In this document: in pieces, positions 1 to 10,174 of the stretch
How the letters are laid out: every line of letters begins with the position of its first letter
How positions within the stretch are numbered: position 1 is the first letter of the stretch
Assembly: GCA_021232515.1 (NCBI GenBank)
Contig: JAJPOQ010000075.1
Coordinates: forward strand, 1 to 55,141
Length of the DNA stretch: 55,141 bases
Reading direction: 5' to 3'
Source: Lentisphaeraceae bacterium
Lineage (GTDB): Bacteria > Verrucomicrobiota > Lentisphaeria > Lentisphaerales > Lentisphaeraceae
Notes under the pieces: generated by a model
Databases searched by the model: none
The model's input: the letters and a program-made list of their open reading frames with translations, nothing else
What the model was told of the DNA's origin: nothing
Program-made: the position numbers and the translations under genes

Positions 1-1
1 C

Positions 2-3000
2 ACTCCAGACCAAAACTACATCATTGATCAAGTATTCATATACGACGGTATCAGTGAAGTACCTATTCCTATAGATAACCACGAGGGTATGCAGTACACA
101 ATTGAAAATATCACCCCTGACATGGAGATAAGAGCTACATTCACTGACAGTAGAACTCGACTCATGGCGAGAACGGGTGAATACCAAGAGGACCAAAACT
201 ACAATTGGACCATTGTTAAGCACCAAGGGTCTATATCTCCGGGGCCGGAACTCTACGTGCCCATCGGATCCAGCAAGACTTTCACTATCACGCCGGACAC
301 CAACTACATCATCGATCAAATATTCGTGTACGATGGATACACTGAAGTGCAAGTGCCGATCACAAACCACGACGGCATGCAGTACACTATCGAAAATATC
401 ACCCCTGACATGGAGATAAGAGCTACATTTACAGACAGTAGAACTCGACTCATGGCAAGAACTGGCGAATATGGCGAGGATCAAAACTACAACTGGCAAA
501 TTATCAAGCATCAAGGATCTATATCTCCTGGTCCTGAACTCTACGTCCCAGTAGGATCAAGTAAGACTTTCACCATTACCCCGGATACCAACTACATCAT
601 CGATCAAATATTCGTGTACGATGGATACACTGAAATACAAGTGCCGATCACAAACCACGACGGCATGCAGTACACTATCGAAAATATCTCGCCTGACATG
701 GAAATCAGAGCTACTTTTACACGCATTGGTGAGCCTCCATTTAACCCAATCACTTTCTCTATTCATGCCGAAGTTAACTCAATGTCTCCAACTGAATTTC
801 CTGAAAATAGTGGATTCATCTCTTTAGAACCATTAACTACAAACATTGAACTAGGGTCTTCAAAAACTTTCTCTGTTACTCCCGCATTATTATACAAGAT
901 TCAAAGTGTCACGATATTTAATGAAGGCAATCAAACTCAGACTGACCTCATTATTGAAGACCCGATGCAGCTCACTCACACTATTGAAGATATTCACAGT
1001 AACTTGAGGATTGTCGCTACATTTGAACAAAATACTTTCGATATCTATACTGATCTAGGACCTGCAGATGAATATGGCAATCCATCCGACAAAGGATCTA
1101 TTTCTCTCGAACCGCTTACTACTGGTATCGAAGCCGGCTCATCAAAAACTTTCTCTATCACGCCAATTATTGGATATAAAATTCACTCTGTAAGCATTAT
1201 GGAGCTAGACAACAACTACGAAGTTACTGAATTAACTATTCAAAACCCTCTATATCTCGAATACACACTCCAGAACATTCAAGGCGATATTGCTATACAT
1301 GTAGAATTTCAAGAAAACACCTTTGATATCTATACTGAATTAGGACCTACAGATGAGTATGGCAATCCATCCGACAAAGGATCTATTTCTCTCGAACCGC
1401 TTACTACTGGTATCGAAGCCGGCTCATCAAAAACTTTCTCTATCACACCAATTATTGGATATAAAATTCACTCTGTAAGTCTTATGGAGCTAGATAACAA
1501 CTACGAAGTTACTGAATTAACTATTCAAAATCCTCTATATCTCGAACACACACTCCAGAACATTCAAGGCGACATCGCTATACAAGTAGAATTTGAAGAA
1601 AACTCTTTCTTCATTGATACAGAGATAGGGCCACCAGATAAGTATGGCTATCCTTCAAATAATGGTTTCATCTCATTAGAGTCTCACAATGAAGGCATTG
1701 AAGCTGGATCATCTAAAACTTTCTCTGTCACTCCCGGTCTATCATATAAAATCCAGTCTGTCGCAATTTTTGATCAAGAAACGCAAACTCAAATAGAACT
1801 AGACATTTCAAATCCTCAACAGTTCACATACACTATCGAAAATATTCAGAGTAATCTCATGATTATTGCAAACTTTGAAGATGGTCAACAAACTATATAT
1901 ACTCAAGTCGGAGATGCTGACGAATTCGGAAACCCCGTTAAAGGAGCAGGAACAATTGAGCCTGAACCTTTTGTGAAAGTTGACTACGGCCAGTCAAAAT
2001 CTTTTAATATCAAAGCAGACCCTGGACACATAATAGAGTCTGTTTTAATCGTAGATCTCGAGACTCAAGAACAAACCGAGTTACCAATATATGATTCAAA
2101 AGAATTTAGATATACTTTTGAAAGTATCACAAAAGATATGGGTATTGCCGCTTTCTTCATCCCGGAAAATATTATCGACTTTGATCTAGAGTTTAGAGAT
2201 CAATCGGGCATTTCTCTATACGAAGATTTAAAGAATGCTGTCGAGTTTGCCCAAGATGGTTACACCATCCAATTCAAGAGTGACTTAACTATTCCTTTTA
2301 CAGAAGAGCTATCTATCACTAAAGCTATCAACCTAGTAGCTAGTGAAGATGCTAAAGTAATCTTTGATGGACAACACCAAACTAGAATCCTTTTCATTGA
2401 TGTTGAAAACTCTCTTCCTCCAACAGAAGAGAACTCTGGACTCCTCAATATGAAAATTGAAGGCATTGAGTTTACTCGAGGTAATAATGTTGCTTCATGG
2501 GCAAAATATGAAGAAGATGGCATCACTCAAACTCCTGTAACCTTCAACCCAGAAACTGCTACTTGGGGTGGTGCAACAATTAATGAGGTTATCGGACTTT
2601 CTTCAAAATCAGAATTTCCGGAAGGCGTAGGCTTAAGTGTCACAAATGTGAATCTAACACTTAATCGAGTTAACATTAATAACTGTTACGCCTCTAGTTA
2701 TGGAAGCGCCCTTTTTATAGCTAATGGAAGCTTAAATATCTCAAATTCTAAGTTCACTTCAAATTTAGTTACCAACCATGAATCTTCTAATTACAGTCCT
2801 TATATAGGTGGTGGAATCATCGGAAATGCGAACTTCTACAGTCCCCTAAGTGACTTTGTCATCCAAAACAATCTTTTCCAAAATAATATAATTAATCGTC
2901 AGGGCACCCAACCATTCAATGGCGGAATACTCTTCTCTGCCACTAAAGTTGACAATGATTTAGTTCAACCTGTTAAAGTACATAAAAACAAAGTTCTCTA

Positions 3001-6000
3001 CAACACAGTCAACAGCATGCAAGGTGGGCCAATTAAAGGCTTCTTCTTTTGTCGAACTAATTTTAATACTACACAAGAAAAATTAGTCTTTTCATCAAAT
3101 ATTATTTCCGGCAACAACCTTGAAAATACCTTCTCCGTCGGGGCTGCGTTCAATCATTTCTCAAGGACTCCTGGAGGCGAAGTTGACATCTACAACAATT
3201 TAATTTCCAATAATAATTTCGGACATGGCTTAGGAAACACAATAGCAATTTTATCTCAATCATCGTATGAGCCACTCAAAGTCAACTTCTATCATAACTC
3301 AATAATCAACAACTCATCTGATAGCCCCTTCATATCTATAAGATACAACACTGACACCACATTTACTGGAAACTTAATTACAGAAAATAATTCTGAGTTT
3401 TATTTACAAGCACAACTTGTATACGGAGAAGGGAATTACATTACGGAAGGAGGATATTCTCCTCTACCAAACGACATTCCTGAAATGCCTTACGCAGATT
3501 TAAAATTGACTTCTGTGCTAGGTCAAGATGGTTTAAGTTACCTGATTCCGGCATTCGATAGTCCACTGATCGATCATGCTCCGATGCCAACAAACTTACC
3601 TCCAACGATAAACTTACACAAAGATGTTTTAGGTAACCTTTTCGCTGGCGTTTCTCGAGATATTGGCGCTATTGACAATACTCCTACTCATTCTATTTCA
3701 ATCACTGAAGCCCAAAATGGAACGATTACTCCAGACTCTGAGTTTTCTGTTCTTACAGGTAGTAACTATGAACTCACCTTCACTCCTGATGAAAACTATG
3801 AGTTAAGCTCAGTCTTAATAAACGAAAATAGTATTCCTGTGACAGCGGAAGGCATGATTCATACGCTTGAAGACATACAAGAAATACAGACTATCTCTGC
3901 GACCTTTAGTCCAACTCAACACTCGGTCATAACGAATGCAGGCGCAAACGGCACTATTACTTTTGAAGGTGACAGCTCTATCGAACATGGCGCATCAAAA
4001 ACCTTTACAATCATACCTGTTCAAAGTTATATCATCTCATCACTAAGCGTTAAAAACCTTAACACAAATGAAGTGACGCCTATCATAAATTTTGATCCAA
4101 CATCAACTATCTACACAGTTGAGAGCGTCACTTCCCCAATTGAAGTGAGTGCTACTTTTGAAGATGGTCGTCATAACGTCATAACAACTCAAGGTGATGC
4201 TCAAGGAAATTTAAATAATGGTTTAGTCATTCCTCATCAAGCATCATTAACTGAGTATGGTGATTCCTTCTACTTTGATGTAGTGCCAAATGAGTTTTAC
4301 CGAATTGACGCGATCACGATCATCAATAAAGACACCAACGAAACAACTCAAATAACTGATATAACTCCAGAGGGAATGACCAACCTTGCCATCGATAATG
4401 TCGTAAATAACTTTGAGATAAATGCTACATTTATCGACGGAAGACACTTTGTGAATGTGTCAACGGGGCTTCTTGGTGAATTTGGTCAAGGTAACGTCAA
4501 CTTTAACTCAAACCACATTGAGTACAACGGTACTTTTACCTTCGACATCATTCCTCATCAACATTACTTAATTGATGCAATCACTGTTTCAAATCAATCT
4601 GGATCTTCAAATATACCGATAACAGATGTAACGGGCATGGCTGGTGTCACCATTGAGAACATAACTGAAACTCAAAATTTAAATGTTTTGTTCAGAGATG
4701 GTAGAAGCTCTATATCAACATCGCTAGGAAATTGGCAGGGCTCGTATGCAAATGGCAGCATAACTTCTCAGCAAGACCCTACAGTTGATTATCTGGACTC
4801 ATACACATTCCAAGTGACGCCAGATACGTATCACCATATAAAGGCTTTATCAGTTCGTAATGTATCAACAAATGTTACAACTCAGATACCAATAACGGAT
4901 GTAAATGGCATGCCTTATACACTAACTGGCATCACTTCCGATCAAGAGATTAATGCTCAATTCGAAGATATGAGGCATATGGTTTATGCCGCTCCAACCG
5001 AAAATGGGACTATCACTGTACCTACTGACCCTAGAGTAGCTTACAATGGTTCCTCTACACTGACTATTACACCTGATCAAAACTACATGATTGAGACAAT
5101 CCAAGTTAAAAATACTGCGACAGGTGCCTTTACCGATAAAGTTATCACAGATAGAAATGGGATGCAGTTAATTGTTAGTAACGTTGTAGAACATATGGAA
5201 GTGCAAGCAAGCTTTACTCCTCTCCCTCAAATCTACGCTATCGCCAATGATTATACAGACCCTGTAACGAATGAAATAGTTCCGGCTCCAGGTACTATCT
5301 CAGATGAAGGTTACTCTTATGTTGCCTATGAAGGCTCTAAAACATATACAATCGCATCTCCTGAAGATTGGAAGATCGCCGAAGTTCTTGTCGACGGAAC
5401 TCCTGTGAATATCTTAGACCTGAATCAAATGGAATATACTTTTGATGAAGTGACTGCAGACCAAACTATTGAAGTAAGCTTTGCTCCACTTCACCTAGTG
5501 ACGGCAACTGCAGGAGTAAATGGCTCCACAGACTTTGTAGAGCAACGAGTAGATACTGGCTCAGACCTTAGTATTGAATTCATCGCGAACGCTGGTTATG
5601 TCATCGACAAGATAACTGTCAACGGAGATATAACGGCGCTTCCAACTGAAGAAATTGATTACACTCTAGATCTGACAGATATCAATGAAGATAAAGACAT
5701 CTCTGTTACATTCAGAAAAGAAGCTGTCATTGAACAAGGTGTTATCGAAGCTAACTCTGATTCATGGACAACAGTTAATACTAACAGAAACTATACGTCC
5801 ATGGTATTGGCTACGACTCCTATCACAAATAAAAGCACTGTTCCAGCCGTAGTTAGAATTCAAAATGTCACCGCAAACAGCTTCGACATAAAACTAACTA
5901 TAGTTGATAAGTTCACGACAGTCGCATTTGTTTCCTTACCTGTTACTTACTTCATCGCTGAAGAAGGAACTTACACAGAAGAAGCTGATGGTATAAAGTT

Positions 6001-6814
6001 TGAAGCGAGAAAAGTCCTTTCAAATAAAACAGCAAGAAAAGGTAGTTGGCCTCTGGAAGCAAGAACTTACCAGAACTCTTACAATACTCCTGTTGTTATA
6101 GGGCAAGTCATGACTACAAATGATGCCGAGTGGTCAGTCTTCTGGACATGTGGAAACAAACGTCAAAACCCACCGAGCAAAGACTACCTACACGTAGGTA
6201 AGCATGTTGGTGAAGACCCTTACAAAACTAGAGCTGATGAAACTGTCGGTTTCATGGTTTTTGAAACTGGCTCTGCTATTTTCAACCAGACTGTTATCAC
6301 CGCTCAAGTTGGTATCGATAAAGTCGATGGTGTAAATAACAATGGCTATACCTACTCTGGACTTCCAGATGCAGACCTAGTTGTTGCAGCACAAAATGCC
6401 GAGGATGGCGGAGATGGTGGCTTTGCAGTCATGATCGATAACTACATCCCGAATAATGGCAACCTTATTTTCGCAATCGATGAAGATAAACTCAAAGATA
6501 CTGAGAGATCTCACACAACTGAACAAGTAGCTTGGATAGCGACAAAGGTTCTTACTGAAACAACTGCTTTGAGCGACACATATACTCATTCTGGTTCTGC
6601 TGTTAGTGGCAACCTGATAAGTAACGACTTTATCAATCAATCAGTTAGAATTGAGATAGCACCAGTTGAGCTCAATGGATCACTTACTTGGTATCCTAAT
6701 GGAGAGTTTGACTATACTCCATCTGTGGGTTCTGAAGCGGATTCATTTGAGTACAGTTTACTCGACGCAGAAGGAAATATTATTTCAACTGGCCAGGTAA
6801 ACATCAACCAGTAA
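2..6814 (+). CDS. Giant repetitive surface protein, 5'-truncated by window edge
   Basis: The reading frame is open from base 2, so the ATG at 89 is internal and the true start lies upstream. Seen: about 95-residue repeats containing G-S-S-K-T-F-x-I-T-P and a final M-x-[AV]-x-F, resembling divergent InlB B-repeats (Flg_new_2 type). Around nt 2170-3680 there is an asparagine-rich region of short N-x-F/I strands ending in D-I-G-A, typical of a right-handed parallel beta-helix. More B-repeats follow to about nt 5730. Then comes a domain with W-x-T-V-N and V-R-I-Q-N-V motifs that looks like a lectin-like beta-sandwich, and the last 70 residues resemble a cadherin/Big-type fold. No signal peptide or anchor is visible because the N-terminus is missing. 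Inferred role: secreted or surface-attached adhesin or glycan-binding protein. The domain plan is fairly sure; the function is not. Confidence 0.85.
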   Translation, partial: TPDQNYIIDQVFIYDGISEVPIPIDNHEGMQYTIENITPDMEIRATFTDSRTRLMARTGEYQEDQNYNWTIVKHQGSISPGPELYVPIGSSKTFTITPDTNYIIDQIFVYDGYTEVQVPITNHDGMQYTIENITPDMEIRATFTDSRTRLMARTGEYGEDQNYNWQIIKHQGSISPGPELYVPVGSSKTFTITPDTNYIIDQIFVYDGYTEIQVPITNHDGMQYTIENISPDMEIRATFTRIGEPPFNPITFSIHAEVNSMSPTEFPENSGFISLEPLTTNIELGSSKTFSVTPALLYKIQSVTIFNEGNQTQTDLIIEDPMQLTHTIEDIHSNLRIVATFEQNTFDIYTDLGPADEYGNPSDKGSISLEPLTTGIEAGSSKTFSITPIIGYKIHSVSIMELDNNYEVTELTIQNPLYLEYTLQNIQGDIAIHVEFQENTFDIYTELGPTDEYGNPSDKGSISLEPLTTGIEAGSSKTFSITPIIGYKIHSVSLMELDNNYEVTELTIQNPLYLEHTLQNIQGDIAIQVEFEENSFFIDTEIGPPDKYGYPSNNGFISLESHNEGIEAGSSKTFSVTPGLSYKIQSVAIFDQETQTQIELDISNPQQFTYTIENIQSNLMIIANFEDGQQTIYTQVGDADEFGNPVKGAGTIEPEPFVKVDYGQSKSFNIKADPGHIIESVLIVDLETQEQTELPIYDSKEFRYTFESITKDMGIAAFFIPENIIDFDLEFRDQSGISLYEDLKNAVEFAQDGYTIQFKSDLTIPFTEELSITKAINLVASEDAKVIFDGQHQTRILFIDVENSLPPTEENSGLLNMKIEGIEFTRGNNVASWAKYEEDGITQTPVTFNPETATWGGATINEVIGLSSKSEFPEGVGLSVTNVNLTLNRVNINNCYASSYGSALFIANGSLNISNSKFTSNLVTNHESSNYSPYIGGGIIGNANFYSPLSDFVIQNNLFQNNIINRQGTQPFNGGILFSATKVDNDLVQPVKVHKNKVLYNTVNSMQGGPIKGFFFCRTNFNTTQEKLVFSSNIISGNNLENTFSVGAAFNHFSRTPGGEVDIYNNLISNNNFGHGLGNTIAILSQSSYEPLKVNFYHNSIINNSSDSPFISIRYNTDTTFTGNLITENNSEFYLQAQLVYGEGNYITEGGYSPLPNDIPEMPYADLKLTSVLGQDGLSYLIPAFDSPLIDHAPMPTNLPPTINLHKDVLGNLFAGVSRDIGAIDNTPTHSISITEAQNGTITPDSEFSVLTGSNYELTFTPDENYELSSVLINENSIPVTAEGMIHTLEDIQEIQTISATFSPTQHSVITNAGANGTITFEGDSSIEHGASKTFTIIPVQSYIISSLSVKNLNTNEVTPIINFDPTSTIYTVESVTSPIEVSATFEDGRHNVITTQGDAQGNLNNGLVIPHQASLTEYGDSFYFDVVPNEFYRIDAITIINKDTNETTQITDITPEGMTNLAIDNVVNNFEINATFIDGRHFVNVSTGLLGEFGQGNVNFNSNHIEYNGTFTFDIIPHQHYLIDAITVSNQSGSSNIPITDVTGMAGVTIENITETQNLNVLFRDGRSSISTSLGNWQGSYANGSITSQQDPTVDYLDSYTFQVTPDTYHHIKALSVRNVSTNVTTQIPITDVNGMPYTLTGITSDQEINAQFEDMRHMVYAAPTENGTITVPTDPRVAYNGSSTLTITPDQNYMIETIQVKNTATGAFTDKVITDRNGMQLIVSNVVEHMEVQASFTPLPQIYAIANDYTDPVTNEIVPAPGTISDEGYSYVAYEGSKTYTIASPEDWKIAEVLVDGTPVNILDLNQMEYTFDEVTADQTIEVSFAPLHLVTATAGVNGSTDFVEQRVDTGSDLSIEFIANAGYVIDKITVNGDITALPTEEIDYTLDLTDINEDKDISVTFRKEAVIEQGVIEANSDSWTTVNTNRNYTSMVLATTPITNKSTVPAVVRIQNVTANSFDIKLTIVDKFTTVAFVSLPVTYFIAEEGTYTEEADGIKFEARKVLSNKTARKGSWPLEARTYQNSYNTPVVIGQVMTTNDAEWSVFWTCGNKRQNPPSKDYLHVGKHVGEDPYKTRADETVGFMVFETGSAIFNQTVITAQVGIDKVDGVNNNGYTYSGLPDADLVVAAQNAEDGGDGGFAVMIDNYIPNNGNLIFAIDEDKLKDTERSHTTEQVAWIATKVLTETTALSDTYTHSGSAVSGNLISNDFINQSVRIEIAPVELNGSLTWYPNGEFDYTPSVGSEADSFEYSLLDAEGNIISTGQVNINQ
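89..664 (+). repeat. Two tandem 288-bp coding repeats
   Basis: Units 89-376 and 377-664 are in frame, 96 residues each, and highly similar at DNA level; a partial, more diverged unit precedes (2-88) and another partial follows (665 to about 720). Long stretches are identical (for example 299-346 against 587-634, and 352-402 against 640-690), while the middle of each unit has many synonymous differences. Confidence 0.9.
1031..1600 (+). repeat. Two tandem 285-bp coding repeats
   Basis: Units 1031-1315 and 1316-1600 encode almost identical 95-residue B-repeat domains that begin N-T-F-D-I-Y-T. They are the most recent duplication in this second block; the unit that starts at 1601 is clearly more diverged. 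Confidence 0.9.
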
Positions 6815-6825
6815 AACTCTAAAAA

Positions 6826-6849
6826 GCCGGTGGCAATTTGTCACCGGTT
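6826..6849. terminator. Stem-loop between convergent genes
   Basis: CCGGTGGCAATTTGTCACCGG forms a stem (CCGGTG/CACCGG) with A-run before and T-rich bases after it, so it could end transcription in both directions. It overlaps the stop codon of the minus-strand gene. Confidence 0.6.
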
Positions 6850-8508
6850 ATTTCCACAAGCCTTTGCCTTTTGATAAATACTTCTTACCTCTTTATCCGT
6901 TAGAGACCTTTCAAATAAAGCTACCTCTGAAATGAGTCCTCTAAACTTCCTAAAGTTTGCATCCGCATTCCCACCGATTTGAATATTTGCTGCTTCATTT
7001 AGATTATAAGAAGGATTCTTTTTTCTGGACTCAAGCTTGCCATTTACAAATAACTTAACAGACCCAAGATCTGCAACAAACGCAACATGAATCCATTGAT
7101 TCTTAGGAAGCGGTTGAACTCCATTTATATATGAACTGCTACCGCCATAGCCCATGTGAATTTTATCTCCTTCGACATCCAACTGGAAACGCCACGAACG
7201 CACTCCCTTAGTTAATATCGGAGCATAAGCGATATAGTCTTTTAACTTAATCCAAGCCATACATGAAAATGGAGTATTAAGCTTAAAGTCGGCAGACTTC
7301 TGTAAATCAATCATACCGTTTCTCACAGCTTGAGTAAATGGCGTTCGACCTTTAACTAAACGTCCCCTTTTAAGTTCTGCAGTCGACATACCTTCACCAA
7401 ATATGGATAAAGGACTTTGGCTGTCAAAAGGCAAATAAAACCTCATAGACTCATGGTTCTGTAAAGCTTGGTTATAAATACGATACTTTAAGTGATTTGT
7501 CCCAAGCGTCGATGTAAGGATCTTACCATTTGCCGTTATAGCTGATAGACCTTTAGTAAGTTTCTTCTTTTTACCATCATAGAGAAAATGTACTTCTCCA
7601 TCAGCGACTGCAACAGCCGTTCTATAAGGGCTCTTTTCTAACTCAAAGGCAGTCCCAGTAACATGAACTTGAGCGTCACTAGTTTTTAGAACTAACTGCT
7701 TGCCGTCATCCGGAGCCACTTCCATGCGCACCTTGCCACTTTTAAGGAAAATGAGTTCCTTTGAAATAACTTCTAATTCACCATTAAGCTTAATTCTTGA
7801 ACCGTCTAAAAATTCAAAATTCGTCCAAGATTTAACTCGAACCTTATCCCCAACTTTAAAAAGTCCACCGTGTATCTGACTTATACCAGGATCTAACTTT
7901 GAGATACTTACTTCTTCTGAGTATTTATCCGCCATGCCTGCCCAGAAAATTAATAATGAGATAAAAGCTACGGTTCCTACTACAGACAAGGCTATTTTGA
8001 CTGAAACGCCCTTACTGACAGGCCTTATATCGCTATAGTTAAGCAAATACTCGACCAAACGTTTACCATTCTCTGCTTCACCAAGAACGCCTAGAAATCG
8101 TTGTTCATCTTCAGAACTTAAAGTCTTGTTAAGGTACTTATCTATTAAAGAAACATACTGCTCTTCAAAGTTAAACTTCTTCTGAGAAATACCCTGATTT
8201 TCATGTGCTTTAACATTTAGGTATTCATCTAAGCTCGTTGAAACCAACCTGATGATCTTATCGCTAACTGGGTTGTAACGACTCGAAATACCTTGCTGTT
8301 TACTTATCTGCTCTTTTGTACGATTCTTAAGAGATGAAAACAGAAAGTTTGAGTCAATACTTTGCACTTCTTTCAACGCTTTGCGCAAAGCGTCTTCTAC
8401 CACCACCTTACTTTTCTGTTTATCGCGAAGTAGCGCATAGGCATATATCTCAAGAGTTTTTCTATAACTCTCTATTTTTTCCCAAGATATATCTTTCACT
8501 TGCGTCAT
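6841..8508 (-). CDS. FecR/LamG membrane protein with N-terminal sigma-like region
   Basis: 555 residues. Seen: residues about 12-70 resemble a degenerate sigma-70 region 2 (Y-A-Y-A-L-L-R-D followed by V-V-x-E-D-A). Residues 117-160 match the leader commonly found before FecR domains (L-I-D-K-Y-L plus an S-x-E-D-E segment). One membrane helix lies at 171-192. A FecR-type beta domain spans about 215-330, containing V-x-V-T-G-T-A-F-E. A LamG/concanavalin-like domain spans about 375-550. Family knowledge: FecR proteins are anti-sigma or signal-transducing membrane proteins, usually paired with an ECF factor. None is adjacent here, and the N-terminal sigma-like part may be a fused or decayed partner. 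It lies 18 nt after the methyltransferase gene, probably co-transcribed. Start ATG has GGAAG upstream. Confidence 0.8.
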   Translation of the reverse strand: MTQVKDISWEKIESYRKTLEIYAYALLRDKQKSKVVVEDALRKALKEVQSIDSNFLFSSLKNRTKEQISKQQGISSRYNPVSDKIIRLVSTSLDEYLNVKAHENQGISQKKFNFEEQYVSLIDKYLNKTLSSEDEQRFLGVLGEAENGKRLVEYLLNYSDIRPVSKGVSVKIALSVVGTVAFISLLIFWAGMADKYSEEVSISKLDPGISQIHGGLFKVGDKVRVKSWTNFEFLDGSRIKLNGELEVISKELIFLKSGKVRMEVAPDDGKQLVLKTSDAQVHVTGTAFELEKSPYRTAVAVADGEVHFLYDGKKKKLTKGLSAITANGKILTSTLGTNHLKYRIYNQALQNHESMRFYLPFDSQSPLSIFGEGMSTAELKRGRLVKGRTPFTQAVRNGMIDLQKSADFKLNTPFSCMAWIKLKDYIAYAPILTKGVRSWRFQLDVEGDKIHMGYGGSSSYINGVQPLPKNQWIHVAFVADLGSVKLFVNGKLESRKKNPSYNLNEAANIQIGGNADANFRKFRGLISEVALFERSLTDKEVRSIYQKAKACGNNR

Positions 8509-8526
8509 CTACTTCCAAATTTTCAG

Positions 8527-9552
8527 TTACTTAAGCGCTGAGATCAAACTATAATCCAAAGCTGTATCCACCTTTCTACCAGGACGAAGGCCGGCTTTGC
8601 TTAACCATGTAAAATGCTCTTCTCTACTATAGCACCTTCCTTTGGTAACTTTGAAAAGTTTTGCCGAATAGTCTGCCACACACTTTGGACCACTAAAGTC
8701 ATCATTTAAAAACGCATCGTGAATCCAGAATTCACCGCCTTCATTGATGACTTCCGAAAACTTCTTCACCAACCTTAAGCAAGTCTCCTCTGGCCAATCG
8801 TGAAAAATACTCGCAGTCAGTACTATATCTGCTTTAGGTAGATCATCTGTCATCATATTTCCCGGCAAGAAGTTCACTCGTGATGCAATCGTCTCATCCG
8901 AGTATTTTTTAGAGAAATACTCTAAGTACTTTCTAGAAACATCGAGCACTGCAGGGCAATCAAGAAGAGTCGCTGAACTAGTTGGGTTTAAACGAAGCCA
9001 CTCAAAAGTAAAAAAGCCAGAACCTCCTGCTATATCTAGTAAATGTTCTCCCGGTGAAATCTCACTAGCTGCGATAGGAGCCAACATCTCAGCACGGCCT
9101 GCTAATGCTTTAGTTAGAAACTCCGCAAGCTCCGGATTATCCATTGGAGATGCACCTTCCTCTTCTTTGCAGTAGGCGATCCCCTCTTCCGAATCGACTC
9201 CGTCATTTTTAAGCAAATCAACTATCTCTAAAACTCCTGGTTCTGAAGCTTCTAGATTTACATAGTCCCAAAGGTGTGGTTGAGAATTCTTTTTTAGGCC
9301 AAAGCCCATTTCAGTCAAACTAACTGACTTCTCAGAGGATATTTTGACTAATCCCATAGAACTTAAGACTGGCAAGATAACCATCATCGGACGATCAGCT
9401 AAACCTAATTCTGACTTGATAGACTCATACAGCTTTGGCGAAGAATCTAATACGTCTAAAAAGTTAAGGTGGCAGCACGAGGCGATAAAGACAAAGGAGC
9501 CATACATATCCCCCAATAAGCGAGGGATCGGCGACAAGTCGGTACTCTTCAT
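8527..9552 (-). CDS. SAM-dependent O-methyltransferase
   Basis: 341 residues. The N-terminal about 90 residues form the helical dimerisation/winged-helix region of plant-type O-methyltransferases (acetylserotonin/hydroxyindole O-methyltransferase fold). The SAM-binding loop L-L-D-I-A-G-G-S-G-F is at 171-180 and the catalytic-type motif I-F-H-D-W at 249-253. The family transfers methyl groups to small hydroxyl-bearing metabolites; the substrate cannot be read from sequence. Cytoplasmic, no signal peptide. Start ATG has GAGAG upstream at good spacing. First gene of a probable two-gene unit with the FecR/LamG gene; the link between them is not understood. Confidence 0.87.
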   Translation of the reverse strand: MKSTDLSPIPRLLGDMYGSFVFIASCCHLNFLDVLDSSPKLYESIKSELGLADRPMMVILPVLSSMGLVKISSEKSVSLTEMGFGLKKNSQPHLWDYVNLEASEPGVLEIVDLLKNDGVDSEEGIAYCKEEEGASPMDNPELAEFLTKALAGRAEMLAPIAASEISPGEHLLDIAGGSGFFTFEWLRLNPTSSATLLDCPAVLDVSRKYLEYFSKKYSDETIASRVNFLPGNMMTDDLPKADIVLTASIFHDWPEETCLRLVKKFSEVINEGGEFWIHDAFLNDDFSGPKCVADYSAKLFKVTKGRCYSREEHFTWLSKAGLRPGRKVDTALDYSLISALK

Positions 9553-9940
9553 GTAAAACTCTCATTATTTTTCATACGCTAATGAACACCAATGAGCGTA
9601 AAAAGAAAAGCTTTATGACTTCACTGTTAACGACATTTACAAAACTAAGGCAAGTAGTCAATAAGTAAAAAAGTCTTGCAAAAAATAGCCCTAAACTCAA
9701 ACAACATTCCACTATGCTAATCTATGACATGGTAAAATGTAGAAGCAAAATAACTTTCTGCTTAACGAACAAGTCACAACAACTAATTAAAAATATAGAC
9801 TCTATAAACTCATCTTTTATGACGAGATTTGTTAAGTATTTCAAAACAAAAGTGCATTGATTTTAAACTAAACTCGTCTTACTTTGGTGGAAAATTAACA
9901 TGAAAATAAGCATATTTTCGTGAACCTGAGGAAAGTACTA
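9553..9940. other. 388-bp AT-rich intergenic region
   Basis: Separates the divergent methyltransferase and small-protein genes. Apart from the inverted repeat at 9575-9600 I see no gene, RNA or mobile sequence. A GTG at 9920 could extend the following small gene, but the ATG at 9941 has the better ribosome binding site. Confidence 0.6.
9575..9600. promoter_or_regulatory. Inverted repeat upstream of methyltransferase gene
   Basis: TACGCT at 9575-9580 and AGCGTA at 9595-9600 are perfect inverted arms 14 nt apart, with AATG repeated inside. It lies 23 nt before the start codon and could be an operator. No regulator is identified. Confidence 0.3.
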
Positions 9941-10159
9941 ATGAATAAAAAGTATTCACAAAGGGACATTCAAAAGGGATTTAAGAATCTTGCTTTATTG
10001 AGACAAGAAAATCTAAAGCTTCAAAAGAAAATTGAAGAGCTTAGAACTGAAGTTTCAACTTATAAAGCTAAAGAAGTCGGTGCCGAAATGGTTAAAATGG
10101 GCTACAATAACCGTGAAGCAAATGCCGTCATTTCTATGCTAGGCCGCTGTATCGCTTAG
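9941..10159 (+). CDS. Small coiled-coil protein of unknown function
   Basis: 72 residues from the ATG at 9941, which has GAGGAAAG about 7 nt upstream; this is better than the GTG at 9920. Not recognised. The protein is strongly charged, with a heptad-like helix over residues about 8-45 (leucines at regular spacing among K/E/R), and ends with a short hydrophobic segment containing an N-R-E-A-N motif. It has no signal peptide or membrane helix. It stands alone between a long upstream gap and a hairpin at 10175-10194. Codon use looks like the neighbours, so it is probably a real gene. It could be a small scaffold or regulatory protein, but nothing in the sequence says which. Confidence 0.55.
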   Translation: MNKKYSQRDIQKGFKNLALLRQENLKLQKKIEELRTEVSTYKAKEVGAEMVKMGYNNREANAVISMLGRCIA

Positions 10160-10174
10160 CTACATTTTTATATA

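Noticed and set aside
89..664. Possible CRISPR or satellite array
   Set aside because: The 288-bp units are coding, in frame and contiguous without spacers; they are protein domain repeats.
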